Notes: generated by a model not told the origin, from the sequence alone. Shown: positions 8,987-19,366, counted from the stretch's first letter. The stretch: 64,000 nt of DNA from JAJNPS01 sp031378845 (GCA_031378845.1 JANNES010000018.1:190719-254718), one strand, 5' to 3'. Numbers and translations are program-made.

Positions 8987-9649
8987 CTATCCCAAAATCC
9001 CGTCCAGTATCCGCGCCGCCTCATCCCCGGGATCGACCAACTTTGCCCGATCCTCGCCGGGATGGAACCGCGCCCGGGTTGCCGTCGGCATCGGGGCGGG
9101 TGTCGCGATGACCACGCGTGGCCCGATCCTGGCAGTTTCGGCCTGCCAGCTGCGGGCAAGCGCGATCTGTGAGGCTTTGGTCGCGCCATAGGCGCCGTGG
9201 AATGCCGTTCCGATCTTGGGGTCGTCAAAGAACAAAGCCGTGCCCCGATGTGCGCGGAGCAGGGGTTCGATCATGGGGACAAGCGTCCCCGTGGCGCGGA
9301 CATTGGTGGCGATAGACTTGTCCCAGTCCTTGGCATCGAGTGATCCTGCAGGGGCAAGAGGCGCCGCATGGATCGCGGCATGGACCCACAACCCCGCGCC
9401 CCCCCAGCGATCATGCACCGACCGGCAAAGGTGGCGCATTGCATCGTCGTTGGTGACATCCATCGGGGCGAGGGTCAGCGCGCCTGCTCCGGGCAGACCC
9501 ATCGACCTGACGCGATCATCAAGCTCTTCGAGCGCACCGACGGTCCGGGCAACTGCCACCACATGCCACCCGCGCGCTGCCAGTTGTTCGGCCAGCGCAG
9601 CACCAAGGCCGCGCGAGGCGCCGGTCACAAGGGCAAGGCGTTCGGTCAT
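8987..9649 (-). CDS. SDR-family NAD(P)-dependent oxidoreductase (YciK-like)
   Basis: The product is a 220-residue classical short-chain dehydrogenase/reductase. It has the Rossmann dinucleotide motif TGASRGLG (9-16), a strand-4 region with WVHAAIHAAP in place of the usual NNAG, and the catalytic YGATK (Tyr154, Lys158). The catalytic serine, expected about 13 residues before the Tyr, is replaced by Asp in LFFDDPK. I recall this FFDD variant from YciK-like alphaproteobacterial proteins, so it is probably a subfamily trait, but standard carbonyl reduction may be altered or lost. The substrate is unknown. It has no obvious operon partner. Confidence 0.85.
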   Translation of the reverse strand: MTERLALVTGASRGLGAALAEQLAARGWHVVAVARTVGALEELDDRVRSMGLPGAGALTLAPMDVTNDDAMRHLCRSVHDRWGGAGLWVHAAIHAAPLAPAGSLDAKDWDKSIATNVRATGTLVPMIEPLLRAHRGTALFFDDPKIGTAFHGAYGATKASQIALARSWQAETARIGPRVVIATPAPMPTATRARFHPGEDRAKLVDPGDEAARILDGILG

Positions 9650-9675
9650 GCGTCATCCTCTGGTCCGGCGTTGAA

Positions 9676-9708
9676 GCCTCCGGCGGGGATATTTGAGCAA
9701 AGATGAAA
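9676..9708 (+). repeat. Interspersed GGGATATTT repeat, copy 1
   Basis: The core GCCTCCGGCGGGGATATTT (9676-9694) is followed by GAGCAAAGATGAAAG. The same 19-nt core recurs in reverse at 37437-37455, and the GGGATATTT end recurs at 34426-34434 and 44084-44092. It lies between two minus-strand genes. Confidence 0.7.
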
Positions 9709-9717
9709 GGGCAAGGG

Positions 9718-10098
9718 TCAGCGACGGCCATAGCCGCGGGCAATCTCTGTTTGTCGCATGGTGACGATGAGGCGGACCAGATCGTCGGGAAGCGGACGCT
9801 GCGGCGTGAAGAGGACGCCGCTTTTTGATATCTTGAATCCTGCGCAGGCCGACAGAATCGCCGGGATCACAGAACCGGAATGGGGATAAAGCCCGAGGTG
9901 GTGCTTGAATGCATCATAGCTTGCAACCATCTTGCCCTCAGGGCCCGGTTTGCGAAAGCCCGGCATCGCGTAACTCATTACGACCAGATGATCGGGCAAC
10001 AGACGATGAAGTGTGGCGTGAAGAGCCGTGAGGGTCTGGCGCTGGTCGAAAGGCAGCGCGGCAAGGTAGGCATCAACCTTGGCCGCGCCAGCGATCAC
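9718..10098 (-). CDS. DUF1801 (YdhG-like) domain protein
   Basis: This small 126-residue protein matches the DUF1801/YdhG family. It has an N-terminal helix VDAYLAALP, the MSYAMPGFR signature and the HHLGLYPHSG block, ending in a C-terminal LVRLIVTMRQTEI helix. Members have been called iron-chaperone-like, but no biochemical role can be read from the sequence. The start is GTG at 10098, overlapping the purF stop by 4 nt (GTGA), so it is translated with purF. Confidence 0.8.
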   Translation of the reverse strand: MIAGAAKVDAYLAALPFDQRQTLTALHATLHRLLPDHLVVMSYAMPGFRKPGPEGKMVASYDAFKHHLGLYPHSGSVIPAILSACAGFKISKSGVLFTPQRPLPDDLVRLIVTMRQTEIARGYGRR

Positions 10099-11576
10099 TC
10101 CGCCGCTTTCATCTCGAACCCTTCTTCGATCTTGTCGAAGGGCGCCACCGGATAGTCGCCGGAAAAGCAGGCGTCGCAGAACTGCGGTTGCGCCATGTCG
10201 CGGCCCATAGCTTCGCCCGCCGCGCGGTAAAGGCCGTCCAGCGTCACGAATTTTAGGCTGTCAACGCCGATCCACTCGCGCATCTCTTCCTCTGACATCG
10301 TAGCGGCCAGCAGCTTTGAGCGTTCCGGCGTGTCGACCCCGTAAAAACAGGGCCAGGCCGTCGGGGGGCTGGCGATGCGAAAATGGACCTCTGCGGCGCC
10401 CGCCTCGATAATCATGTCCTTGATCTTGCGGCTGGTGGTGCCGCGCACGACGCTGTCATCCACAAGGATAACCCGCTTGCCCTTGATCAGTGCGCGATTG
10501 ACGTTGAGTTTCAGGCGCACGCCCATATTGCGGATATGCTCGGTCGGCTCGATGAAGGTGCGGCCCATATACTGGTTGCGGATGATCCCCATGGCGTAGG
10601 GAATGCCGCTTTCCTGGCTGTAGCCGATGGCGGCAGGCGTGCCACTGTCGGGCACCGGGCAGACCAGATCCGCATCGACGGGGGCCTCGCGCGCGAGTTC
10701 GACCCCGATCTGGCGGCGGGTCTCGTAGACCGACCGGCCACCGATAATGCTGTCGGGGCGGCTGAAATAGACGTTTTCAAAGATGCAGAACCGGGGTTTG
10801 GCGGGCGCGAACGGGCGTGAGCACTCGACCTTGTTGCCCTCGATCACCAGCATCTCGCCGGGGTCGACCTCGCGCACGAAATCTGCGCCGATGATGTCCA
10901 GGGCACAGGTCTCGGACGCCAGCGCCCAGCCCGAATCCCCGATCCGCCCGAGCACCAAAGGCCGCACACCTAAAGGATCGCGTACCCCGATCAACTTGGT
11001 GCGCGTCATTGCCACCACCGAGAACGCACCTTCGACCCGGCGCAGCGCGTCCTTGATCCGTTCGGCCAGCGTTTTCTGGATCGAGCGTGCCATCAGATGG
11101 ATGATGCATTCGCTGTCGGACGAGGACTGAAAGATCGAGCCGCGCTCGATCAGTTCGACGCGCAGCGCATTGGCATTGGTGATGTTGCCGTTATGGGCAA
11201 TCGCGCAACCGCCCATCGAGAACTCGCCAAAGAACGGCTGCACGTCGCGGATCGCGGTGGCACCCTTGGACCCGGCGGTCGAATAGCGCACATGCCCGAT
11301 CGCCAGTTGCCCGGGCAACGTGTCCATCACATCGGCTTTGGTGAAATTGTCGCGCACATAGCCAAAGCGGCGGGCCGAGTTGAAGCCGTGGTCGGGATGA
11401 TAACTGACGATACCGCCGGCCTCTTGCCCCCGGTGCTGCAGGGCGTGCAGGCCAAGCGCCACAAAGTTCGCGGCGTCCGAGACGCCAACGACGCCGAAAA
11501 TCCCGCATTCCTCTTTCAGCTTGTCGTCATCGAAGGGATGCGCGCGGAAGGGACGCATCGCGGGCATCTCGCGCAT
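10095..11576 (-). CDS. purF: Amidophosphoribosyltransferase
   Basis: PurF catalyses the first committed step of purine synthesis, making phosphoribosylamine from PRPP and glutamine. The 493-residue protein has an N-terminal Ntn glutaminase domain whose nucleophile is the Cys in EECGIFG (Cys24), implying removal of a short propeptide. A C-terminal phosphoribosyltransferase domain carries the PRPP loop VILVDDSVVRGTTS. An internal ATG at MRPFRAHPF is an alternative start. It lies downstream of cvpA on the same strand, as in many bacteria, with a hairpin in the gap. Confidence 0.96.
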   Translation of the reverse strand: MREMPAMRPFRAHPFDDDKLKEECGIFGVVGVSDAANFVALGLHALQHRGQEAGGIVSYHPDHGFNSARRFGYVRDNFTKADVMDTLPGQLAIGHVRYSTAGSKGATAIRDVQPFFGEFSMGGCAIAHNGNITNANALRVELIERGSIFQSSSDSECIIHLMARSIQKTLAERIKDALRRVEGAFSVVAMTRTKLIGVRDPLGVRPLVLGRIGDSGWALASETCALDIIGADFVREVDPGEMLVIEGNKVECSRPFAPAKPRFCIFENVYFSRPDSIIGGRSVYETRRQIGVELAREAPVDADLVCPVPDSGTPAAIGYSQESGIPYAMGIIRNQYMGRTFIEPTEHIRNMGVRLKLNVNRALIKGKRVILVDDSVVRGTTSRKIKDMIIEAGAAEVHFRIASPPTAWPCFYGVDTPERSKLLAATMSEEEMREWIGVDSLKFVTLDGLYRAAGEAMGRDMAQPQFCDACFSGDYPVAPFDKIEEGFEMKAAE

Positions 11577-11645
11577 GAGCGGGCTCCGATTCCAGATGTG
11601 GCAGTTTGATGACGTCGGGTCTAGCGGGGATGCAAGGCAATGTCA

Positions 11646-11661
11646 CGGGCAGCACTGCCCG
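11646..11661 (-). other. Hairpin between cvpA and purF
   Basis: CGGGCAG-CA-CTGCCCG is a perfect 7-bp inverted repeat in the 121-nt space downstream of cvpA and upstream of purF. There is no T-run, so partial attenuation or mRNA processing is likelier than a strong terminator. Confidence 0.35.
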
Positions 11662-11697
11662 CGCGCGTGCAATTTTGCGAGTTCGGGGTGCGCTGGT

Positions 11698-12312
11698 TCA
11701 GCCGCCGGTCGCAGGAGCCGTTTCCGGCGCGGCTGGGGCCGGAATGGTGGAGGCACCGGGCACGACGCATGCCTGTGTCAGGTCATTGTAACGTTCCAGT
11801 ATCCAGCCGGGCGCGTCGGTCGGGATGTTTGCATCCAGATTGGCCTGAAACGACGAAAAGACGCGCTGGGAGCGGGAGTCTTCGACCATCGGAATCGGCT
11901 GGTTGCCCATGGCGCGGTCATAGACGATAAAGGCCACCGCGACCAGAAGGACACCGCGCGCCACACCGAACAGGAACCCCAGACCCTGGTCGATCCCTCC
12001 CAAGGCCGAGCGCTGGATGACGGACGAAAAAAGTGGCGTGAACAGGGCGGCAATGATCAGCCCGACTGCAAAGACGCCAGCCGCCGCCGCGACAATGGAC
12101 AGCTCGCAGCTATCGGCCAGAAAACTGCCCACGACCGGGAGTTCCTTGACCAAGGGCTGCACCGAAGGCGCGAAGATGAACGCCAGGATCGCGGCCCCGA
12201 TCCAGCCGACGATGGCCATTGCCTCGCGCACAAAACCACGCGAATACGCGAGGATCGCCGACAGCACGATCACGCCCGCCACGGCTGCGTCAATGACGGT
12301 AAAGCCTTCCAT
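11698..12312 (-). CDS. cvpA: CvpA family membrane protein
   Basis: This is a 204-residue inner-membrane protein with about four hydrophobic helices near the N-terminus (VIDAAVAGVIVLSAILAYSRG, IVGWIGAAILAFIFA, LSIVAAAAGVFAVGLII, GVARGVLLVAVAFIVYD). A Pro/Ala-rich tail follows. The SRGFVREAM and GGIDQGLGFLFGVARG segments fit the CvpA family, named for colicin V production and often adjacent to purF, as here. The start is placed at the ATG at 12312, behind GGGGAGAG, rather than at an upstream ATG at 12360 with a non-homologous extension. It is 19 nt from radA. Confidence 0.9.
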   Translation of the reverse strand: MEGFTVIDAAVAGVIVLSAILAYSRGFVREAMAIVGWIGAAILAFIFAPSVQPLVKELPVVGSFLADSCELSIVAAAAGVFAVGLIIAALFTPLFSSVIQRSALGGIDQGLGFLFGVARGVLLVAVAFIVYDRAMGNQPIPMVEDSRSQRVFSSFQANLDANIPTDAPGWILERYNDLTQACVVPGASTIPAPAAPETAPATGG

Positions 12313-12331
12313 TCGTCTCTCCCCGGGGGAA

Positions 12332-13690
<1,359 letters not shown>

Positions 13691-13731
13691 GGCGAAGTCA
13701 TGCCTGCATCATGCGGCCCGCGCAATCGCGA

Positions 13732-14160
13732 TCAAGGCGCGCGGCTGACATGGCCGATCCAGAAACTGACCAGCACGCACCCGGTGAACAGATAAAGGCC
13801 CCATGCGGTCTCCACCGTGGCAAGGCCGATGCCCTTGACCAGCACGATATAGATCGCGATCAGAAAGATGTCGGCCATGGCGAGTTTGCCCAAGATGTGC
13901 AGGCTGGGAAGCAGCCGCGGGCTCAGCAATCCAAATTGCAACAGCGTCAGTCCCAGCGTCTTGGCAAAGGGCGCAAAGACCGCCAGGAACGTGACCAATA
14001 GCGCCAGCGCCGGGTCGGTCCCCCACAAGGCCTGAAGGCCGGTAATGACCGAGATTTCGTCAAGGCCAAAGATCGGCAGCAAGCCTGCGCGCAGCAAGGG
14101 CGCAAACCACGCGATGGGGAAAAGGACCAAAAGAGCAAGGTTGGCCGCGCGCAGCATCAT
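13732..14160 (-). CDS. PqiA-like (paraquat-inducible protein A) membrane protein
   Basis: This 142-residue polytopic membrane protein corresponds to a single PqiA domain, with four predicted helices. The signatures are a helix-break ending in LPIFGLDEISVITGLQAL, followed by PFAKTLGLTLLQFG and LGKLAMADIFLIAIYIVLVKG. Full-length PqiA carries two such domains and works with MCE proteins in lipid transport. Here a half-size version lies immediately downstream of mlaF, which suggests a link to envelope lipid traffic. Two adjacent ATGs (14160, 14157) follow AGGTGA; spacing slightly favours the second. Confidence 0.8.
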   Translation of the reverse strand: MMLRAANLALLVLFPIAWFAPLLRAGLLPIFGLDEISVITGLQALWGTDPALALLVTFLAVFAPFAKTLGLTLLQFGLLSPRLLPSLHILGKLAMADIFLIAIYIVLVKGIGLATVETAWGLYLFTGCVLVSFWIGHVSRAP

Positions 14161-14164
14161 TCAC

Positions 14165-14911
14165 CTATCGCAGAGGGCTGATCGGGCCTTCTGCCCGACC
14201 ATGCACGAACTGTTGCACATAAGGGTCTGATGTTGCGTCCAGTTCCCCGACCGGCCCAGTCCAGCGGACAAGCCCGTCATGCAGCATTGCCACATGGTCC
14301 GCGATGGCGCGCACTGAGGTCATGTCATGCGTGATAGTGATCGCCGTCACCCCCATTTCGACAACGATCTCTCGGATCAGGTTGTTGATGACGCCCGCCA
14401 TGATCGGATCAAGGCCGGTTGTGGGCTCGTCAAAAAAGATCACCTCCGGCTCGGCGGCAATGGCGCGCGCAAGCCCCACGCGCTTTTGCATGCCGCCCGA
14501 CAGCTCTGCCGGGTAAAGGTCCGCTACATCGGGACCAAGCCCCACGCGGCGCAGCTTTTCCAAGGCGGTGGTGCGGGCGCGGTCTGCGGGTTGTTTCAGC
14601 GCGCCCTGCATGAGGCGAAAGGCAACATTTTCCCACACCTTGAGAGAATCAAACAGCGCTCCGCCCTGAAACAGCATCCCGAACCGCGCCAGAAACGTAT
14701 CGCGGTCGCCCTTGGTCACGTCCTGCCCGTCCAGCGTGATGATGCCCGCATCGGGGCGCACCAGCCCCAGGATGCACTTGATCAAGACCGATTTTCCGGT
14801 GCCCGACCCGCCGATGACGACCATGCTCGTCCCCCGGTTCACGGTCAGGTCCACGCCGCGCAAAACGTGTTTTTTACCAAAGGATTTGGTCACGCCGGAC
14901 AAGGTGATCAT
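14165..14911 (-). CDS. mlaF: Phospholipid ABC transporter ATP-binding protein MlaF
   Basis: MlaF energises MlaE-type permeases that move phospholipids between the inner and outer membranes and preserve outer-membrane lipid asymmetry. The 248-residue protein has Walker A GGSGTGKSVL, the signature LSGGMQKRVGLARA, and the MlaF-typical Walker B FFDEPTTGLDPIMAGVIN. The start at 14911 overlaps the mlaE stop by ATGA, so a longer upstream reading is rejected. MCE-domain MlaD, MlaC and MlaB are not next to it in this window. Confidence 0.93.
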   Translation of the reverse strand: MITLSGVTKSFGKKHVLRGVDLTVNRGTSMVVIGGSGTGKSVLIKCILGLVRPDAGIITLDGQDVTKGDRDTFLARFGMLFQGGALFDSLKVWENVAFRLMQGALKQPADRARTTALEKLRRVGLGPDVADLYPAELSGGMQKRVGLARAIAAEPEVIFFDEPTTGLDPIMAGVINNLIREIVVEMGVTAITITHDMTSVRAIADHVAMLHDGLVRWTGPVGELDATSDPYVQQFVHGRAEGPISPLR

Positions 14912-15690
14912 GATGTAAAGAACACCTCTGTCAGCAGGTAGTTGGCCGCCAGGATCATCACGCTGGCAGAGACGACGGCCGCCTTGGTGGCCGCGCCGAC
15001 GCCTTGTGCCCCCCGCGCGGAGTTCATGCCGTAAAAGCACCCCATCAGCGCGACGATAAACCCAAAGGCTGCACCCTTGACGAGGCCAGAGCCGATATCC
15101 CAGAATTCAAGAAACTCAATTGTATTAAGGATATAGGTGGCGGAGTTAAAGTTGAGGCGCGTCGTGCCGACCAGCCAGCCGCCCATGATGCCGATGGTGT
15201 CGCCGACCGCCACAAGCACCGGCATGGCCAGCGTTGCCGCAAGTACGCGCGGCACGGCAAGATAGCGGATCGGGTCTGTGGACAGGGTCACCAGCGCGTC
15301 GATCTGCTCGGTCACTTTCATCGTGCCGATCTCGGCGGCGATGGAACTTGCGACGCGGGCGGCAACCATCAATCCGCCCAGCACGGGGCCAAGCTCGCGC
15401 ACCATGCCGATGGCGACGATGGAGGGCACCACGCTTTCGGCGTTGAAGCGCGCGCCGCCCGAATAGATCTGCAAGGCTAGCGCGCCGCCGGTGAACAACG
15501 CCGTCAGCCCCACTACGGGCAGGCTGAACCAGCCGATCTGCATGAGGGCGGTCACAAAGGCGCGGGCGTAAAACGGTGGCTGGACAATCCGGCTGATGAT
15601 CGTCGCGGCAAAGATCGCGACGCGCCCGATTGCCGCAATCGCCCCCAGAGTGGCGCGCCCGAGGCGGGCAACGGGGGCGGCAAGGCTCAT
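14908..15690 (-). CDS. mlaE: MlaE-type ABC transporter permease
   Basis: MlaE is the membrane permease partner of MlaF. The 260-residue protein shows the family core: LTALFTGGALALQIYSGGARF, then PSIVAIGMVRELGPVLGGLMVAARVASSIAAEIGTMKVTEQIDAL, then several C-terminal helices. The ATG at 15690 overlaps the alr stop (ATGA) and gives the expected N-terminus, so alr-mlaE-mlaF-pqiA form one overlapping minus-strand unit. Confidence 0.94.
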   Translation of the reverse strand: MSLAAPVARLGRATLGAIAAIGRVAIFAATIISRIVQPPFYARAFVTALMQIGWFSLPVVGLTALFTGGALALQIYSGGARFNAESVVPSIVAIGMVRELGPVLGGLMVAARVASSIAAEIGTMKVTEQIDALVTLSTDPIRYLAVPRVLAATLAMPVLVAVGDTIGIMGGWLVGTTRLNFNSATYILNTIEFLEFWDIGSGLVKGAAFGFIVALMGCFYGMNSARGAQGVGAATKAAVVSASVMILAANYLLTEVFFTS

Positions 15691-16736
15691 GGCGCGATGT
15701 CCAGATAGCGGCGCTGATACCGCGACCCGAGCGCGGTCAGGATCTCGTAGCCGATGGTCCCTGCGGCATCCGCTAGGTCGTCGATCGTCTGATGCGGCCC
15801 CAGAATGTCGAGGCTGCGGGGAATTTCGGCCAGATGCGTCACATCGACGGTGATCAGGTCCATCGAGACACGGCCCACGATGGGGCACGGCACGTCGCCG
15901 TCCCAAAGGACCGCGCCGTTTGACAGGGCCCGGATCAGACCATCGGCATAGCCGCCAGCCACCGTGCCGATCACCGACGGCACATCGGCCTCCCAAGCCG
16001 CGCCGTAGCCCACGGTTTCTTCGGGGGCCACGGCGCGGGTCTGAATGATCGGCAGGGACAGGCCCACGACGCGCGCCGAAAATTCGTATGGCCGCCCGCC
16101 ATAAAGACCCATTCCTGGCCGTGTCAGATCAAAATGATACTGCGGCCCCAACAGGATACCGCCTGTGGCAGACAGACTGCGCGGCACGCCGGTGCCATCG
16201 GTCATCGCATGAAACGCCGCCAGTTGTGCGGCATTCTGCGGATGATCCGGCTCGTCCGCGCAGGCCAGGTGGCTCATCAAGAGTGCGGGGCCCGCACCGA
16301 CGAGGATCGGCGCCACAGCCTCCCATTCCGCAGGCTCCATCCCCAGCCGGTTCATGCCGGTATCAAGCTGCACGCCAAAGGGATGGCCCGGCAACAGTTC
16401 CAGATGCCGCGTCGTCTGCTCCAGCGAGGCCAGCATCGGCGTCAGGTCCAGATCATGGATCATCTCGGTATCGCCGGACATATGGCCTGAAAGCACCGCG
16501 ATCTGCGGCCCGGGGCCGAGGGTCTGGCGCAAGATCGCACCTTCTTCGGCATAGGCCACAAAGAACCGTCGTGCCCCGGCCTGCGCCAGCGCCCGCGCGA
16601 CGCGCGCAAGCCCCAACCCATAGGCATCCGCCTTGACGACGGCAGCGGTCTGTACGCCCGCGCCCGACAACCGGTCGAGGCTGCGCCAGTTGGCGGCAAT
16701 GGCGTCAAGATCGATGGTCAGGGTCGCGGTGGCCAT
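15687..16736 (-). CDS. alr: Alanine racemase
   Basis: Alr interconverts L- and D-alanine to supply D-Ala for peptidoglycan. The 349-residue PLP enzyme carries the cofactor lysine in VVKADAYGLG (Lys35), the GMNRLG segment, and the second catalytic base in TVGYGAAW (Tyr244). It is first in the alr-mlaE-mlaF-pqiA-like series. The 195 nt upstream, to the dnaB stop, hold no gene I can support. Confidence 0.95.
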   Translation of the reverse strand: MATATLTIDLDAIAANWRSLDRLSGAGVQTAAVVKADAYGLGLARVARALAQAGARRFFVAYAEEGAILRQTLGPGPQIAVLSGHMSGDTEMIHDLDLTPMLASLEQTTRHLELLPGHPFGVQLDTGMNRLGMEPAEWEAVAPILVGAGPALLMSHLACADEPDHPQNAAQLAAFHAMTDGTGVPRSLSATGGILLGPQYHFDLTRPGMGLYGGRPYEFSARVVGLSLPIIQTRAVAPEETVGYGAAWEADVPSVIGTVAGGYADGLIRALSNGAVLWDGDVPCPIVGRVSMDLITVDVTHLAEIPRSLDILGPHQTIDDLADAAGTIGYEILTALGSRYQRRYLDIAP

Positions 16737-16931
16737 GCGGCGGTTTTGACAGCGTGAGCCTCGCCGTCAAGCCAAAAAGCAGGTCTGCGAAGCGTGCGCC
16801 AATTGTTGCCCGTGCGCGGGGCTGTTGCGGTGCATGTCGACGCCAACGGGCATCTTTACGGCGCGCCACAAGATTGCACGTCAAGCATTTGAAGAAAAAC
16901 GCTGTTCTTCTGGTTCGAGGGCCTTCGCATG

Positions 16932-18428
16932 CTAAAAGGAAGCATCTGTGCTGTCACCCTGCCAGGGTCGCACGAGATTGCCGAACCGGGTGAAGCGTCC
17001 TTCAAAGCTCAGCTCGACCGTGCCGATCGGCCCGTGCCGTTGTTTGCCGATGATGACCTCGGCCTTGCCATGCGCATTGTCGGCTTTCTTGAACCACTCC
17101 GCATGTGCGGGGCTGCCCGCCTCAGGCTCCATACGCGAAAGGTAGTACTCTTCGCGGTAGACGAACATCACCACATCCGCGTCCTGTTCAATGGAGCCGG
17201 ATTCGCGCAGGTCACTGAGCTGCGGGCGTTTGTCTTCGCGGTTTTCGACCTGACGGCTGAGCTGTGACAGCGCCACCACGGGGATATTCAGCTCTTTGGC
17301 GATCGCCTTGAGGGCCTGGGTGATCTCGCTCACCTCTTGCACGCGATTTTCCTTGGTCGATCCGCGCAGAAGCTGCAGGTAATCGACAAACAAGATGTCC
17401 AGCCCGTGCGTGCGCTTCAGCCGACGTGCGCGTGCCGCAACTTGACTGACCGGCAAGGCCGGCGTGTCGTCGATGTACAACGGACAGCTTTCCAGAGCTT
17501 TGGCGGCATCGACAAAGCGGCGGAACTCACCCTCGGTCATGTCGCCGCGCCGGATCTGCTCGGAGGGGACTTCGGAGGCTTCCGACAAGATCCGCGCGGC
17601 CAATTGCTCTGCCGACATCTCCAGCGAAAAAAAGCCGACCACGCCGCCCTCGATGGTGCCCTCGGACCCGTCGGCGCGTCGTCCGCGCTTGTGCGCCTTG
17701 GCGATGTTGAACGCGATGTTGGTGGCAAGCGAGGTTTTGCCCATCGAGGGTCGCCCCGCCAAGATCAGCAGGTCGGATTCGTGCAGGCCCCCCAGACGCC
17801 GATCCAGATCGATCAGCCCCGAAGATATGCCCGACAAACCACCGCCGCGCTGATAGGCGGCGTTGGCCATGTTGACGGCCTCGACCGCAGCCCTGAGAAA
17901 CGGCTGAAAGCCGCGCTCGGTGACACCTTGTTCGCCCAGCGTGTAAAGCCGCTGCTCGGCCTCGGTGATCTGGTCGCGTGGCTCGCTTGCGATATCGACC
18001 TTGGCCGCGCGTGCGGTGATGTCGCGCCCAAGGGCAATCAGTTCGCGCCGGACCGCAAGATCATAGATCATCTGCGCATAATCGCGCGCCGCAAAGGTCG
18101 AGATCGCGGCCCCGGCCAGACGCACAAGATACGCAGGCCCACCCAGTTCCTTCAATCCGGCATCATCTTCGAAGAACCCTTTGAGGGTGACCGGCGAGGC
18201 GAGGGCGTTTTTCAAGATGCGCGCGGCCGCAATCTCGAAAATGCGCTTGTGCACGGGATCGTAGAAATGCTCTGGCTTTACCTTGGACGCGATGCGGTCA
18301 TAGACATCGTTGTTGGTCAAGATTGCGCCCAGCAATTGCTGTTCGGCTTCGATATTGTGGGGCAGGGCGTCTGTTTCAGATTGCGCTGCCACCGGCATAA
18401 GCGGCCGCAACGTTGCAACATCGGTCAT
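16932..18428 (-). CDS. dnaB: Replicative DNA helicase
   Basis: DnaB is the hexameric 5'-3' helicase that unwinds DNA at the replication fork. The 498-residue product has an N-terminal dimerisation domain (PHNIEAEQQLLGAIL) and a RecA-like C-terminal ATPase with Walker A GRPSMGKTS (225-233), the FFSLEMSAEQLAARIL motif, DILFVDYLQLL and SQLSRQVENREDKRPQLSDLRESGSIEQDADVVMF-type DNA-binding loops. The first ATG (MTDVATL) fits the family. It lies between pyrE (upstream) and alr (downstream), both on the same strand. Confidence 0.96.
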   Translation of the reverse strand: MTDVATLRPLMPVAAQSETDALPHNIEAEQQLLGAILTNNDVYDRIASKVKPEHFYDPVHKRIFEIAAARILKNALASPVTLKGFFEDDAGLKELGGPAYLVRLAGAAISTFAARDYAQMIYDLAVRRELIALGRDITARAAKVDIASEPRDQITEAEQRLYTLGEQGVTERGFQPFLRAAVEAVNMANAAYQRGGGLSGISSGLIDLDRRLGGLHESDLLILAGRPSMGKTSLATNIAFNIAKAHKRGRRADGSEGTIEGGVVGFFSLEMSAEQLAARILSEASEVPSEQIRRGDMTEGEFRRFVDAAKALESCPLYIDDTPALPVSQVAARARRLKRTHGLDILFVDYLQLLRGSTKENRVQEVSEITQALKAIAKELNIPVVALSQLSRQVENREDKRPQLSDLRESGSIEQDADVVMFVYREEYYLSRMEPEAGSPAHAEWFKKADNAHGKAEVIIGKQRHGPIGTVELSFEGRFTRFGNLVRPWQGDSTDASF

Positions 18429-18685
18429 TTTTGTCCCCTGATCCTGCGGCCGAACTCTTGTTGGTGCGCCGCCTGTCCCGATACCTCAGTGCCCTATCAG
18501 CCCGTCCTCCCACAAGGTGGAACTCTTTTGCGGAAAAGTCTGTGGGCGACTCAGGGGCTGCGGTTGCATCCTACTACATCTGGCGTGCAGTGATGGACAC
18601 GATACCACAAAAACGTGATATTTCGATTCGAAAAGCGGGTTATCCCCAGCTGGTCCACAGGGGTTGGGTCATGATGTCGGCCAAA
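18429..18685. other. Upstream region of dnaB
   Basis: This 257-nt gap holds no supported gene. It contains a short inverted repeat TTTCG-ATT-CGAAA (18621-18633) and a near-consensus DnaA box TTATCCCCA (18640-18648, one mismatch from TTATCCACA). The dnaB promoter should lie here. Confidence 0.4.
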
Positions 18686-19366
18686 TCACGCTGGCTTGCG
18701 CGCGTCTTGCCAGACGCGCGGGGCGGTCAGGAAGGCCGCGACTTCGCGCAACGTCGCGTCATCAAACGCATTTTGCGCCCGCGCCTCGGCCAGCACGTCC
18801 CACCAAGTGCAAAGGTGGTGAAGTGCCACCCCATGGTCGGACAGACGCGCGGTCGTCTCGGGAAAAATCCCGTAGTAAAAGATCACCGCCGTATGCGCAC
18901 AGCTCGCCCCTGTCTCGCGGATCGCATCGACGAAAGACAGCTTTGATCCACCATCGGTTGCAAGATCCTCGACCAGCAGAACGCGTTGGCCGGGGGTCAT
19001 CTCCCCTTCGATACGCGCATTTCGGCCGTAACCTTTGGGTTTTTTGCGCACATAGGTCATCGGCAGTCCAAGGCGCTCTGCCACAAGCGCGGCAAAGGGG
19101 ATACCGGCCGTCTCCCCGCCGGCGATGTTGTCAAAGGCCTCGAAGCCTGCATCCCGCATCACTGTGACGGCCAGAAAATCCATCAATGTGGACCTGATCC
19201 TTGGATATGAGATCAGCTTGCGACAGTCGATATAGGTAGGTGAAAGCAGCCCCGAGGCCAAGGTAAACGGCGTCTCGGCGTTGAAATGCACGGCCTTGAT
19301 TTCCAACAGGGCACGCGCCGTCAGTCGGGCCATCTCTTCACGGGGCGGAAAGCTCGCGGCAATCAT
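18686..19366 (-). CDS. pyrE: Orotate phosphoribosyltransferase
   Basis: PyrE joins orotate to PRPP to form OMP in pyrimidine synthesis. The 226-residue protein has the PRPP-binding motif RVLLVEDLATDGGSK (around 128-142) and the YIDCRKLISYP segment near the N-terminus, plus the basic loop VRKKPKGYG. It is preceded by a near-perfect ribosome binding site, AGGAGGTGA, a few bases before the ATG. Upstream pyrC supplies the previous intermediates, so the two probably share a transcript. Confidence 0.95.
   Translation of the reverse strand: MIAASFPPREEMARLTARALLEIKAVHFNAETPFTLASGLLSPTYIDCRKLISYPRIRSTLMDFLAVTVMRDAGFEAFDNIAGGETAGIPFAALVAERLGLPMTYVRKKPKGYGRNARIEGEMTPGQRVLLVEDLATDGGSKLSFVDAIRETGASCAHTAVIFYYGIFPETTARLSDHGVALHHLCTWWDVLAEARAQNAFDDATLREVAAFLTAPRVWQDARKPA

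Noticed and set aside
18640..18648. TTATCCCCA near dnaB as a DnaA box or replication origin
   Set aside because: There is one mismatch and no cluster of boxes or AT-rich unwinding region. I noted it in the intergenic entry but do not claim an origin.
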